Counted from the first letter of the stretch, positions 5,528-13,101 are shown. The stretch is DNA of 13,326 nt from UBA4717 sp045536775 (GCA_045536775.1 JAZSOD010000002.1:1-13326); one strand, 5' to 3'. Translations and numbers: made by a program. Notes: generated by a model from the letters alone, not told the origin.

Positions 5528-7267
5528 ATGCGAAAACTACTCAAATATATGAAAGGCTACACACGCGAGGTCATTATCGCCCCTCTCTTCAAGCTGATCG
5601 AGGCGGCTTTTGACCTGACCGTGCCACTCGTAGTCGCCTCAATAATCGACAACGGCATATCAATGGGAGATGCAGGACTGCCACACGTTTATAAAATGTG
5701 CGGTGTGCTGGTGCTGCTTGCCATCCTGGGTCTTGCCTTCTCTATCACCGCGCAGTTCTTTTCCGCAAAGGCAGCAGTCGGCTTTTCAACAAAGCTTCGC
5801 CGCGCCGTGTTTGAGAAAATACAGGGACTTTCTTACTCCGAGCTCGACACCGTCGGCACGTCTACCCTGATTACCCGTATGACGAGCGACATAAATCAAG
5901 TCCAGAACGGTGTAAACCTCACGCTCAGACTCTTCCTTCGCTCACCTTTTATTGTATTCGGCGCTATGATAATGGCGTTTACCGTTGACACGCGGGCGGC
6001 ACTTGTGTTTGTCGCTGCCATTCCTATCTTGTCGGCAGTAGTGTTCGGTATAATGCTTAAAACTATGCCGATTCACAAAAACGTCCAGAAAAGCCTTGAC
6101 AACGTGACCCGCATCACGCGAGAAAACCTCGGCGGTGTCCGCGTTATCAGAGCCTTCTGCCGAGAGGATGGCGAGATCTCCGATTTTGAAAGCGAAAACA
6201 ACAAGCTTAACCTTATCCAACAGCTTGCGGGAAAGATATCCGCACTTCTGAACCCCGTCACCTACGTCATTATAAACGTCGCTACCATCGCTCTCATTCA
6301 CATGGGTGCGGTACGCGTGAGCCTTGGTGAGCTCAGTCAGGGCGACGTGGTTGCCCTTTACAACTATATGGCACAGATACTCGTTGAGCTTATCAAGCTT
6401 GCGAGCCTTATAATCACCATATCAAAGGCTCTTGCCTGCTCGGGACGTATCTCGTCGGTGCTTGAGCTTGAGTCAAGCCTTGAGAAAACCGAGGGCAGCG
6501 AGCAGTCGGACGGCGACTTCAAGGTGGAATTCAGAAACGTATCACTCAGATACAAAAACGCCGCCGAGGATTCCCTCACGGGCATAAGCTTCGGCGTTAA
6601 AGCAGGGCAGACCGTCGGTATTATAGGAGGTACGGGCTCGGGCAAGACCTCACTTATAAACCTTATTCCCCACCTATACGACTCCACCGAGGGCAGAGTT
6701 TTGGTCGACGGCAGAGACGTCAAGAGCTACGGCGAGGTCGAGCTCCGCGACAAGATCGGCGTCGCCACACAAAAGTCGGTGCTGTTCAAGGGTACGATAC
6801 GCGAAAACCTATTGTGGAGAAAGCCCGACGCGACAGACGCTGAGCTTTTGCACGCCGCAGAGCTCGCACAGGCCGCCGACGTTATAATTTCAAAAGAAAA
6901 CGGCCTTGACAGCGCGGTCGAACAAAACGGACGGAATTTTTCGGGCGGTCAGCGTCAGCGGCTCTCGATCGCACGCGCACTTGTGGGTGAGCCCGAGATA
7001 CTTATTCTCGACGACAGCTCGTCTGCGCTCGACTACGCGACCGACGCGCGTCTGCGCGCCGCCATCCGCGAGCTTGACTACAAGCCCACCGTATTTATAG
7101 TGTCACAGCGCACCTCATCCATACGTCACGCCGACCTGATAGTTGTCCTTGATGACGGAGAGATCGCAGGTCTCGGCACTCACGAGGAGTTACTTAGCAC
7201 CTGCGAGGTCTACCGTGAGATACACGAATCACAGTACAAAAAAGAGGACGGAGGTGATCGCAAATGA
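5528..7267 (+). CDS. ABC exporter subunit with degenerate nucleotide-binding site (TM287/BmrC/LmrC-like)
   Basis: 579-residue half-transporter: six membrane helices in about residues 15-310, then a nucleotide-binding domain. Walker A is GGTGSGKT at 367-374, the signature is intact (FSGGQ, S472-Q475), and Walker B is LILDD at 492-496. The catalytic Glu position is Asp496 and the switch His is Gln527 (IVSQRTSS). This Asp/Gln pair, with the C-terminal pattern GTHEELLSTCEVYREIHESQ, is that of the TM287-type partner in heterodimeric multidrug/lipid exporters. Substrate cannot be read from sequence. The frame is open 40 codons further up to 5408, but the promoter at 5466-5494 and GGAG at 5517-5520 fix the start at ATG 5528. 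It overlaps the next gene by 4 nt (ATGA), so the two subunits are translationally coupled. Confidence 0.96.
   Translation: MRKLLKYMKGYTREVIIAPLFKLIEAAFDLTVPLVVASIIDNGISMGDAGLPHVYKMCGVLVLLAILGLAFSITAQFFSAKAAVGFSTKLRRAVFEKIQGLSYSELDTVGTSTLITRMTSDINQVQNGVNLTLRLFLRSPFIVFGAMIMAFTVDTRAALVFVAAIPILSAVVFGIMLKTMPIHKNVQKSLDNVTRITRENLGGVRVIRAFCREDGEISDFESENNKLNLIQQLAGKISALLNPVTYVIINVATIALIHMGAVRVSLGELSQGDVVALYNYMAQILVELIKLASLIITISKALACSGRISSVLELESSLEKTEGSEQSDGDFKVEFRNVSLRYKNAAEDSLTGISFGVKAGQTVGIIGGTGSGKTSLINLIPHLYDSTEGRVLVDGRDVKSYGEVELRDKIGVATQKSVLFKGTIRENLLWRKPDATDAELLHAAELAQAADVIISKENGLDSAVEQNGRNFSGGQRQRLSIARALVGEPEILILDDSSSALDYATDARLRAAIRELDYKPTVFIVSQRTSSIRHADLIVVLDDGEIAGLGTHEELLSTCEVYREIHESQYKKEDGGDRK
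7250..7258 (+). promoter_or_regulatory. Strong internal Shine-Dalgarno for the second ABC subunit
   Basis: GGAGGTGAT lies in the last codons of the first ABC gene, 5 nt before the ATG at 7264. With the ATGA overlap this supports coupled, roughly equal synthesis of both halves. Confidence 0.85.
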
Positions 7268-8997
7268 AAAACACCTCCACTCTTTCAAAGGTAATAAAGC
7301 GCATATCCAAATACTCGTTTATTCTCGCTCTCTCGCTCTTACTTGCGCTTGTAAGCGTTGCGCTCACCCTGTACCTGCCCATTCTGCTCGGTAACGCGAT
7401 CGACCTCATCACCGACACGGGTGTTGACCTTGTCGGCATACTGCCGATACTAACAAAAGCGGCGGTAATAATTGCGTTCACCGCGCTCGCGCAATGGCTG
7501 ATGAACTATTTTAACAACAAAATTACCTATAACGTCATTCGCGACATAAGACGCGATGCGTTCGGAAACATTCAGTCGCTTCCCCTCTCCTACCTCGACC
7601 GTCACCCGACGGGAGATATAGTCAGTCGCGTCATCTCGGACGCCGACACGTTTGCACAGGGACTTCTTCTCGGCTTCTCGCAGTTCTTTACGGGAATAAT
7701 GACTATACTCGGAACAATAGCCTTTATGCTCGCACTTGATTACAGAATCGCGCTCGTGGTAATTCTCATCACTCCGCTTTCACTCTTCGTTGCGAGGTTT
7801 ATCGCGTCAAGAACTCACAAAATGTTCGCCGAGCAGTCAAAGACACGCGGTGAGCAGACGGCATTTATCGACGAGGTAATAAACCACCAGAAGATAGTGA
7901 CCCTCTACAACCGCACCGATGAAAGCATTGATAAATTCAACGAGATAAACGACAGACTCGAAAAATGCTCGCTCAGAGCCGTGTTCTTCTCGTCACTCAC
8001 TAACCCCTCGACCCGTTTTGTAAACAACCTTGTCTACGCAGGAGTCGCGCTCACGGGTGCGCTCACCGTAATCGGAGGCACAGGACTCTCGGTAGGTAAT
8101 CTCTCGGCGTTTTTGAGCTACGCAAACCAGTACACCAAGCCCTTTAACGAGATCTCGGGAGTTATCACCGAGCTTCAGAACTCGATAGCCTGCGCCGCGC
8201 GTCTGTTTGAGCTTATCGAGGAAGCACCACAGGTGTCGGATGCGGGCGCAGATATGCTCGGCGAAGCAGACGGAGACGTAAAGATATCAGACGTTTCCTT
8301 CTCCTACGTTAAGGACAAAAAGCTGATAGAAGGCTTAAGCGTTGACGTCAAACGCGGTCAGCGTATCGCGATCGTCGGACCGACGGGCTGTGGAAAGACC
8401 ACGCTCATCAACCTGCTTATGCGCTTCTACGACGTCGACTCGGGCGAGATCACGGTCGACGGCAAAGACGTGCGCAGCATAACGCGCAAGAGCCTCAGAC
8501 AGAATTACGGTATGGTGCTTCAGGACACCTGGCTCAAGTCGGGTACTGTCCGCGATAACATCACGGTCGGCAAGCCCAACGCAACCGACGAGGAAGTGAT
8601 CGCCGCGGCAAAGGCGGCTCACGCGCACAGCTTTATAAAGCGTCTGCCGAACGGCTATGACACGGTAATCGGCGAGGACGGAGGAAGTCTTTCGCAGGGA
8701 CAGAAGCAGCTTTTGTGCATAACGAGAATAATGCTCTGTCTACCGCCGATGCTCATACTTGACGAGGCGACCTCGTCGATCGACACCCGTACCGAAATGA
8801 AGATACAAAAGGCGTTCGAGGTGCTGATGCAGGGCAGAACGAGCTTTATAGTCGCGCACAGACTCTCGACGATAAGAGAAGCAGACGTTATACTCGTTAT
8901 GAAGGACGGAAACGTGATAGAAAAAGGAAGTCACGAGGGGCTACTTAGTGCAGGCGGCTTCTACTGTGAGCTTTACAACAGCCAATTCGCAGGATAA
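7264..8997 (+). CDS. ABC exporter subunit with catalytic Glu and degenerate signature (TM288/BmrD/LmrD-like)
   Basis: 577-residue partner of the preceding subunit. Six membrane helices (about 18-310) precede the nucleotide-binding domain. Walker A is GPTGCGKT at 372-379, Walker B ends LDE with catalytic Glu501, and the switch His is His532 (IVAHRLST). Its signature is LSQGQ (476-480) instead of LSGGQ. The composite site formed by this subunit's Walker motifs and the partner's LSGGQ should therefore hydrolyse ATP, while the opposite site should bind but turn over poorly. That asymmetry is established for TM287/288-type exporters; its operation here is inference. The end GGFYCELYNSQFAG also matches the TM288 type. 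The hairpin at 9010-9041 ends the operon, 13 nt after the stop. Confidence 0.96.
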   Translation: MKNTSTLSKVIKRISKYSFILALSLLLALVSVALTLYLPILLGNAIDLITDTGVDLVGILPILTKAAVIIAFTALAQWLMNYFNNKITYNVIRDIRRDAFGNIQSLPLSYLDRHPTGDIVSRVISDADTFAQGLLLGFSQFFTGIMTILGTIAFMLALDYRIALVVILITPLSLFVARFIASRTHKMFAEQSKTRGEQTAFIDEVINHQKIVTLYNRTDESIDKFNEINDRLEKCSLRAVFFSSLTNPSTRFVNNLVYAGVALTGALTVIGGTGLSVGNLSAFLSYANQYTKPFNEISGVITELQNSIACAARLFELIEEAPQVSDAGADMLGEADGDVKISDVSFSYVKDKKLIEGLSVDVKRGQRIAIVGPTGCGKTTLINLLMRFYDVDSGEITVDGKDVRSITRKSLRQNYGMVLQDTWLKSGTVRDNITVGKPNATDEEVIAAAKAAHAHSFIKRLPNGYDTVIGEDGGSLSQGQKQLLCITRIMLCLPPMLILDEATSSIDTRTEMKIQKAFEVLMQGRTSFIVAHRLSTIREADVILVMKDGNVIEKGSHEGLLSAGGFYCELYNSQFAG

Positions 8998-9009
8998 AAA
9001 AACAGAGCA

Positions 9010-9041
9010 AAAAGCCAACTGACAAAAATCAGTTGGCTTTT
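9010..9041. terminator. Bidirectional terminator between convergent operons
   Basis: AAAAGCCAACTGA (9010-9022) pairs perfectly with TCAGTTGGCTTTT (9029-9041) around CAAAAA. Plus-strand T-rich sequence follows (TTTTCGCTTTTG), and the minus strand has a matching T run (GGCTTTTTGCTC). It serves the ABC operon and probably the DUF4097 operon, whose stop is at 9055. Confidence 0.92.
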
Positions 9042-9054
9042 CGCTTTTGTATAC

Positions 9055-10017
9055 TCACTGCACTACTTCTATTCTTATATTGCCCGTGTCGGTGGTGATC
9101 TCGCATCTGCCGCCGCGTGTTGTCTTCGGCACACTCACCCTGCCCGTGTCGGTCTCGGCAAAGAACACCTTATCGGAAAGCAGAGTGCCCAAAACGCTGC
9201 CCGTATCGGTTTCTATATATATTTCGGCGGCGTCACAGCCGTCAAGCCTGATATCGCCCGTGTCCCTCTCAACCGAAAGCTTGCCCGAGGCGATCACGTT
9301 CCTGAGCGTCAAATCGCCCGTATCACCGTCTGACTCAAGGCTCTCGCATTTTAGGCTTTCAAGAATAGCCAGCCCCGTGGTAACGTTTATTTTGACGTTA
9401 CCTGCATCAGAGTCCGAGAGATTTACATGACCCGTAGTGGTCTCAAAAACAAGAGTGCGAGCGCTCTGCTCTTTTGCGGTAATACTGCCCGTGCTCGTTT
9501 TAATTCTGACAGACTCTGCCGCGGCACTGTTGATAACGTCGCCCGTGCTGAGCGAAATATCAATACTGTCAAAAGCAAAATCGCTCGGTATATTGACGTC
9601 GCCCGTGCTTGATTTTACGCTTAATTTGCCGTACTCACTCTGGGGAAGAAACACGGTTATTTTAGGGCTTTTGAAGCTTATGAAGCTAATGTGCTCGTAC
9701 CATTTTCGCGTGTCGACAAGCTCAATTACGAGCGCGCCGTTCTCTGCCCTGACCGAATGCTTTGCGTTATGCTTTTCCTTGCAAACCACAAGAGTCTTTG
9801 TGCCCTCACTCGGGACAAGCTCGATATTCGCCTCGCTCGTATCTATCAGAATATCCTTGTATTCATCACTTATTTCATATGCGTTAGTTTCAAATTTTGC
9901 AGTGGACAGTCTTGAAAAATCCCAGTTAAGCATATTCATAACACCTCCGAAGATTATGTCTCCGACTATTATAAGTGCAATCGCCGCTATAAGCCACGCC
10001 TTTGCTTTCATACTCAT
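9055..10017 (-). CDS. Membrane-anchored DUF4097 beta-solenoid protein
   Basis: 320 residues. An N-terminal hydrophobic segment (about 7-28, AWLIAAIALIIVGDIIFGGV) has no clear cleavage site, so it probably anchors the protein with the rest outside. From residue 137 on there are ten repeats centred on a T-G turn, with Gly at 139, 159, 177, 196, 215, 234, 254, 273, 292 and 312, a period of 18-20. This is the expected ladder of a right-handed beta-helix and fits the DUF4097 (putative adhesin) family. The first five turns read S/T-T-G and the last five D-T-G. Function in the family is not settled; with its neighbours it suggests an envelope-sensing or envelope-maintenance unit. The ATG at 10017 overlaps the DUF1700 stop by 4 nt and has GGGAGG upstream. 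Last gene of the operon. Confidence 0.9.
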   Translation of the reverse strand: MSMKAKAWLIAAIALIIVGDIIFGGVMNMLNWDFSRLSTAKFETNAYEISDEYKDILIDTSEANIELVPSEGTKTLVVCKEKHNAKHSVRAENGALVIELVDTRKWYEHISFISFKSPKITVFLPQSEYGKLSVKSSTGDVNIPSDFAFDSIDISLSTGDVINSAAAESVRIKTSTGSITAKEQSARTLVFETTTGHVNLSDSDAGNVKINVTTGLAILESLKCESLESDGDTGDLTLRNVIASGKLSVERDTGDIRLDGCDAAEIYIETDTGSVLGTLLSDKVFFAETDTGRVSVPKTTRGGRCEITTDTGNIRIEVVQ

Positions 10018-10610
10018 TGTGCCGCCTCCCTTTTGCTAAAGCATTTTCTTATACATCGCGCGAAAATGACGGTCAGCCGCGCCGTTCCAGTCGTCGCCGC
10101 CCTGCACGCGAAGAATAACAAGACCGACACCCCTGCGCAGATTAATCCTGCACCTATCATTGCAATTCCGACGAGTGCGTTCTCGTAAGCGGCAACCGCC
10201 GCACCTGTCACAAGTCCACACAAAGCAATCGCGGCAAGCGAAGCAAACGCCGACCACAGCGACACTATCACCGACCATATCACAGCGTAAAGCGAAATCA
10301 CTATTGCCGCCGCGGAGATGAGCAAGGGCAGCCATACGGGCGAGCCAAGCACGAGAAGTGCAAGAGTCCATGCGCCGTGTCTGCGTTTTGGAGGCTTTAC
10401 CGTCCCGCGCGTGGGCGAAAATTCACTTTTTATCTGCGCGGCAATTTCGTCAACAGAGCCGACCGCCGCGACCGCGTCCTCCTCGGAAATACCTTCTTCA
10501 ACGCGGTCCTCTATCATTTCACTGTAAAAATTCAGGCGTTCGCGAACATCGTCCGCCGGCAGCCCCGACAGCCTTTCGTTGAGCGCCAATATAAATTCAA
10601 GCTTGGTCAT
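10014..10610 (-). CDS. HAAS-domain/DUF1700 integral membrane protein
   Basis: 198 residues. The N-terminal 60 form the helical HAAS-type domain found with PadR regulators (MTKLEFILALNERLSGLPAD, then ERLNFYSEMIEDRVEEGISE and EDAVAAVGSVDEIAAQI). After a basic linker (RGTVKPPKRRHGAW) there are about four membrane helices between residues 82 and 172. The family is known to sit directly after padR genes and is thought to bind or modulate the regulator; that role here is inference from context. The ATG at 10610 lies inside the end of padR (14-nt overlap), with its GGAGGG Shine-Dalgarno also inside padR. Its stop overlaps the start of the DUF4097 gene. Confidence 0.88.
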   Translation of the reverse strand: MTKLEFILALNERLSGLPADDVRERLNFYSEMIEDRVEEGISEEDAVAAVGSVDEIAAQIKSEFSPTRGTVKPPKRRHGAWTLALLVLGSPVWLPLLISAAAIVISLYAVIWSVIVSLWSAFASLAAIALCGLVTGAAVAAYENALVGIAMIGAGLICAGVSVLLFFACRAATTGTARLTVIFARCIRKCFSKREAAQ

Positions 10611-10923
10611 CCGGACCGCCCTCCTTTGTTACAAAGCTGTATATGGACATAATTTCCTTCCATTCGTTTTTGAAGTCCTCAATACGCTTAAGTCCGTTTT
10701 CGGTTATATGATAATATTTTCTTAGTCTGCCGCCGTGCTCTGCCGTGTGCACGGTCAGCATCTGCGAGGTCTCAAGGCGCTTGAGAATGGTGTACAGAGT
10801 GGATTCGGAAAGCTCAATACACGGCTTCAAGTCCTTAATTATCTTGTACCCGTAGGAATCCTCGTTTTTTATAGCGGCAAGCACGCACACGTCAAGCAAT
10901 CCACGCTTAAGCTGAATATCCAT
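10597..10923 (-). CDS. PadR-family transcriptional regulator
   Basis: 108 residues, the usual size of the short PadR subfamily with a winged helix and one dimerisation helix. Family motifs are clear: KRGLLDVCVLAAIKNEDSYG and YKIIKDL (about 6-32), recognition helix region SESTLYTILKRLE (39-51), and the wing GGRLRKYYHITENG (64-77), followed by a helix FKNEWKEIMSIYSFV. PadR proteins are mostly repressors that leave DNA on binding a small molecule or through a partner. The ATG at 10923 has a strong GGGAGG about 7 nt upstream. First gene of a three-gene operon with DUF1700 and DUF4097, convergent with the ABC exporter. The promoter carries a dyad over its -10 box, so autoregulation is likely. Confidence 0.95.
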   Translation of the reverse strand: MDIQLKRGLLDVCVLAAIKNEDSYGYKIIKDLKPCIELSESTLYTILKRLETSQMLTVHTAEHGGRLRKYYHITENGLKRIEDFKNEWKEIMSIYSFVTKEGGPDDQA

Positions 10924-10943
10924 ACCATACCTCCCTTTACATA

Positions 10944-10964
10944 ATACATCATATCACGAAGTAT
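10944..10964. promoter_or_regulatory. Candidate PadR operator over the padR -10 box
   Basis: ATACATC (10944-10950), 7-nt spacer, GAAGTAT (10958-10964): an inverted repeat with 6 of 7 positions paired. It covers the -10 hexamer and part of the spacer, where a bound dimer would block RNA polymerase. Assignment to PadR rests on position only. Confidence 0.5.
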
Positions 10965-10976
10965 TGCTTTTGTCAA
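10948..10976 (-). promoter_or_regulatory. Sigma-A type promoter of the padR-DUF1700-DUF4097 operon
   Basis: Minus strand TTGACA (10976-10971), 17-bp spacer, TATGAT (10953-10948). Near-consensus, about 25 bp before the padR start codon. Confidence 0.88.
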
Positions 10977-10980
10977 TAGT

Positions 10981-11014
10981 AAAAGGACCTTGTTCAAGCG
11001 AACAAGGTCCTTTT
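10981..11014. terminator. Strong 15-bp terminator hairpin upstream of padR
   Basis: AAAAGGACCTTGTTC (10981-10995) and GAACAAGGTCCTTTT (11000-11014) pair perfectly around AAGC. T runs follow on both strands. It insulates the padR promoter, only 4 bp away, from transcription entering from the right, and could also stop plus-strand transcripts. Confidence 0.82.
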
Positions 11015-11019
11015 TGTAG

Positions 11020-11028
11020 TTCCCACTC
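11020..11028 (-). repeat. GAGTGGGAA direct repeat, copy 1
   Basis: Plus-strand TTCCCACTC, identical to 11222-11230 and 202 bp away. On the minus strand both copies are followed by a short A-rich stretch and then a terminator hairpin, so the copies share layout as well as sequence. Confidence 0.6.
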
Positions 11029-11127
11029 CTAAGTCTGTGGCGTTTAGGGCATAAATCGTGGTGTAAAATGGATGCTTAGTAACAGGAGTATCAAAAAGAT
11101 CGTCCGTCTCCGTAGTCTATAAACGGA

Positions 11128-11151
11128 GTGTTGTCAAAAGTGTTGTCACGC
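11128..11151. repeat. Tandem repeat pair, period 12
   Basis: GTGTTGTCA at 11128-11136 and again at 11140-11148, exact, 12 bp apart. Confidence 0.65.
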
Positions 11152-11170
11152 AAAGCTTCAATTTTGCAAA

Positions 11171-11203
11171 AAGTGGCTTGAATACTAGAGGTTCAAGCCA
11201 CTT
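11171..11203 (-). terminator. 12-bp terminator hairpin
   Basis: AAGTGGCTTGAA (11171-11182) pairs perfectly with TTCAAGCCACTT (11192-11203) around a 9-nt loop. On the minus strand a short T run follows the stem. It lies 15 nt after the stop codon of the E-W-E-stop remnant at 11219-11245, as in a normal gene end. Confidence 0.75.
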
Positions 11204-11218
11204 AAAAACCTTATGTTA

Positions 11219-11245
11219 TTATTCCCACTCTACTCCAGAGCACAT
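11219..11245 (-). pseudogene. Possible 3' remnant of a gene ending E-W-E-stop (guaA-like end)
   Basis: Minus strand GAG TGG GAA TAA (11230-11219) encodes Glu-Trp-Glu-stop, the conserved end of GMP synthase. The wider frame reads M-C-S-G-V-E-W-E-stop from 11245, preceded by another stop, so no more of the protein is present. A terminator follows at 11203. Integrative elements that use the guaA 3' end carry such short copies of the gene end. The match is short, so this is a hypothesis. Confidence 0.35.
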
Positions 11246-11261
11246 TTATAATGTGTCCACA

Positions 11262-11285
11262 GAGTTTTGGAACGAGTTTTGGGAA
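11262..11285. repeat. Tandem repeat pair, period 12
   Basis: GAGTTTTGGAAC (11262-11273) followed directly by GAGTTTTGGGAA (11274-11285), 10 of 12 identical. Confidence 0.65.
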
Positions 11286-11330
11286 TAATTTTTGCAGTTT
11301 TTGTGTACTGTATTTTGAGTGTCAAAGTTT

Positions 11331-11352
11331 TTAGTACGGTTTTGGTACGGTT
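11331..11352. repeat. Tandem repeat pair, period 11
   Basis: TTAGTACGGTT (11331-11341) followed directly by TTGGTACGGTT (11342-11352), 10 of 11 identical. Confidence 0.65.
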
Positions 11353-11639
11353 TAAAAATCAAAAAGAACGTCCCAAATTCTCATAGAAAGTATTTCTATA
11401 TATAAGCCTCACGGCACAAATCTCAAAGGGGCAAACGAAAAATTAACGAATGGCAATTTGAGTGTTAATGATGTTCTATTAATTATCTCGCACACTGTTT
11501 GTTTAATTAAATTAATTATCTTGTCTTTCGTATGCATTCCCCTTTCAATAATACATTCTTTTTCGTCTGCTTTTATCCATTTGGACCCTAAGTCTGGTAG
11601 AACAGAAAAGGGGATGACTGTTCCACTTGCATTGTAACA

Positions 11640-11671
11640 CAAAAAATTATTTTTTGCAATAATAATTATTG
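11640..11671. terminator. Two adjacent AT palindromes after the ATPase gene (weak terminator?)
   Basis: CAAAAAAT/ATTTTTTG (11640-11656) and CAATAAT/ATTATTG (11657-11671) are back-to-back perfect palindromes just after the ATPase stop. They are almost pure A/T, so the stems would be weak. This is the only candidate 3' signal for that gene. Confidence 0.35.
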
Positions 11672-11678
11672 GATATAA

Positions 11679-13016
11679 CTACCGTCGTTGCTCTAGCGCC
11701 AACCCAATAAGCCGATCCGCCTCATCAGCCATAAACAAAGGAATATTCAAAACATCATCGTCAAGCTTCAAATTTCCCAACGAGAATCGCACACGAAGCT
11801 TGACTTCATCAGGATACAATTCCTTGAATTTTTTAAGACTTTTACTCGTAACATTGGTTTCAGATTTTACTTCCACGGGGAAAATGTCATTTTCTCGCTG
11901 AATCAGGAAATCCACCTCGTACGGAGGATTGTTCTGACTCCAATATCTGGGCAGAACTTCAAATTGAGTAGTTAATGTCTGCAGCACAAAATTTTCAGTC
12001 AGAGCCCCCTTGAATTCGGTAAACAACCGATTACCCTCTCCAAATGCCGTGGGAGCAAGCTGTGCCAATCGGCGAAGAAGACCAACATCAACGAGATAAA
12101 TCTTAAAAGCAGACAAATCATCATATGCCGATACCGGAAGTCCCGGTGCGGTACTGCGGTAAACTTTATGCACAAGTCGCGCATCTACAAGCCATTGCAA
12201 TGCATCTTCATACTCTCGTGCTCTTGCACCTTCTTTTACAACCTTGTAGATAAACTTCTTATTTTCTCTCGCTAGCTGCGACGGTATCGACTTCCAAATC
12301 ATAGAAATTTTCGGAAATTCACTGATATTAGGGTGTTTTGCAAAATCACGCTCATAGGCTCCTATAATACCCGACAGTGCTTCCTGCATAGCCGATACAT
12401 CACGTGCTTCTGTCCACATTAACACTGACTCAGGCATACCGCCGGTAACATAGTACATTTTCAACTTTTCGCACAAGGGATTAAAAAATGCATCCGGAAT
12501 TGGTTCAAGTGAGTCCCAACTTTCCAAAAAAGCCAATAAGTTATCGTCTCCATTAGCAAGCAAAAATTCTTCAAATGTCATAGGATCAATTTGCATAAAG
12601 TTGACCTTACCAACAGGAAAAGAAGAAGGCTTTGCCAAAGCAATACCCAAGAGAGAACCCGCACAGGCAATATGATACTGCGGGGCATTTTCACAAAAAT
12701 ACTTCATCGAATTGATAACTTTAGGACAATCCTGAACTTCGTCAAAAATAATCAATGTCTTTTCAGGTTCAATCTTCTGACCACTTGCCAACATCAAATT
12801 TTGTAAAATTCGGTCAACATCTTTTGTTGTTTCAAAGAACTGTCTATATTCTTCATTCTCATCAAAGTTAAAATAGGCAGTGTTTTCATAGTAGCGTTTT
12901 CCGAACTCTTTGAGAATCCAAGTTTTACCAACCTGACGTACACCTTTCAAAATCAACGGTTTGCGGTATATCGAATTCTTCCAATCTAATAGTTTTTTTA
13001 ATATAAATCGTTCCAT
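11679..13016 (-). CDS. ATP-binding protein of the AAA_14/DUF4143 family
   Basis: 445 residues. The N-terminal P-loop domain has Walker A GVRQVGKT (25-32), Walker B LIIFDE (88-93) and a sensor-like segment ACAGSLLG (117-124), as in AAA_14 proteins. The C-terminal DUF4143 region carries the residue pattern of a PD-(D/E)xK nuclease-like fold: Glu341 (ALTENF), Asp369 in EVDFLI, and Glu382-Val-Lys384 in FPVEVKSE. These proteins are abundant, often in many copies in Clostridia and Bacteroidota, and their biological role is not established; defence or toxin-like roles have been suggested. The ATG at 13016 follows AAGGG with 7 nt between. It stands alone with its own promoter, uses visibly more A/T-rich codons than the genes to its left, and lies next to an IS end, which suggests horizontal acquisition. 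Confidence 0.92.
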   Translation of the reverse strand: MERFILKKLLDWKNSIYRKPLILKGVRQVGKTWILKEFGKRYYENTAYFNFDENEEYRQFFETTKDVDRILQNLMLASGQKIEPEKTLIIFDEVQDCPKVINSMKYFCENAPQYHIACAGSLLGIALAKPSSFPVGKVNFMQIDPMTFEEFLLANGDDNLLAFLESWDSLEPIPDAFFNPLCEKLKMYYVTGGMPESVLMWTEARDVSAMQEALSGIIGAYERDFAKHPNISEFPKISMIWKSIPSQLARENKKFIYKVVKEGARAREYEDALQWLVDARLVHKVYRSTAPGLPVSAYDDLSAFKIYLVDVGLLRRLAQLAPTAFGEGNRLFTEFKGALTENFVLQTLTTQFEVLPRYWSQNNPPYEVDFLIQRENDIFPVEVKSETNVTSKSLKKFKELYPDEVKLRVRFSLGNLKLDDDVLNIPLFMADEADRLIGLALEQRR

Positions 13017-13072
13017 AGAATCGCCCTTCTCACATTATTATTGGTGTTTTAGTGCTAGTTTATCACACTTTT

Positions 13073-13101
13073 ATTATATACATCAATTTAAAAAAATACA
13101 A
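13073..13101 (-). promoter_or_regulatory. Sigma-A type promoter of the ATPase gene
   Basis: Minus strand TTGTAT (13101-13096), 17-bp spacer, TATAAT (13078-13073), about 57 bp before the start codon. Confidence 0.75.

Larger units (their letters stand above)
11218..11289. repeat. 72-bp interrupted palindrome around the GAGTGGGAA copy 2
   Basis: ATTATTCCCA (11218-11227) and TGGGAATAAT (11280-11289) are perfect inverted copies. Between them CACATT and AATGTG (11241-11246 and 11250-11255) form a second stem. The left end contains the second GAGTGGGAA (minus, 11230-11222). Confidence 0.6.
11015..11678. other. AT-rich intergenic stretch without a convincing gene; repeat-rich, possible integration scar
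   Basis: No frame here has both a good start and a credible protein. The minus frame 11642-11409 (77 codons, TTG start, no Shine-Dalgarno) is the longest and is not supported. The stretch contains two GAGTGGGAA copies, a terminator hairpin, a 10-bp inverted repeat and three tandem pairs of 11-12 bp, listed separately. A small inverted repeat CTCCGT/ACGGAG also lies at 11108-11113 and 11123-11128. Confidence 0.6.

Noticed and set aside
9047..10039. Plus-strand frames opposite the DUF4097 gene with repeated LPVSV
   Set aside because: The repetition is only the complement of the T-G solenoid codons in the real minus-strand gene.
11128..11352. Tandem 11-12 bp repeats considered as a CRISPR or iteron origin
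   Set aside because: Only two copies per motif, three different motifs, no spacer pattern, and no replication gene nearby.
11409..11642. 77-codon minus-strand frame
   Set aside because: TTG start, no Shine-Dalgarno, no recognisable family and AT-rich filler composition; it could be a decayed fragment but cannot be supported as a gene.
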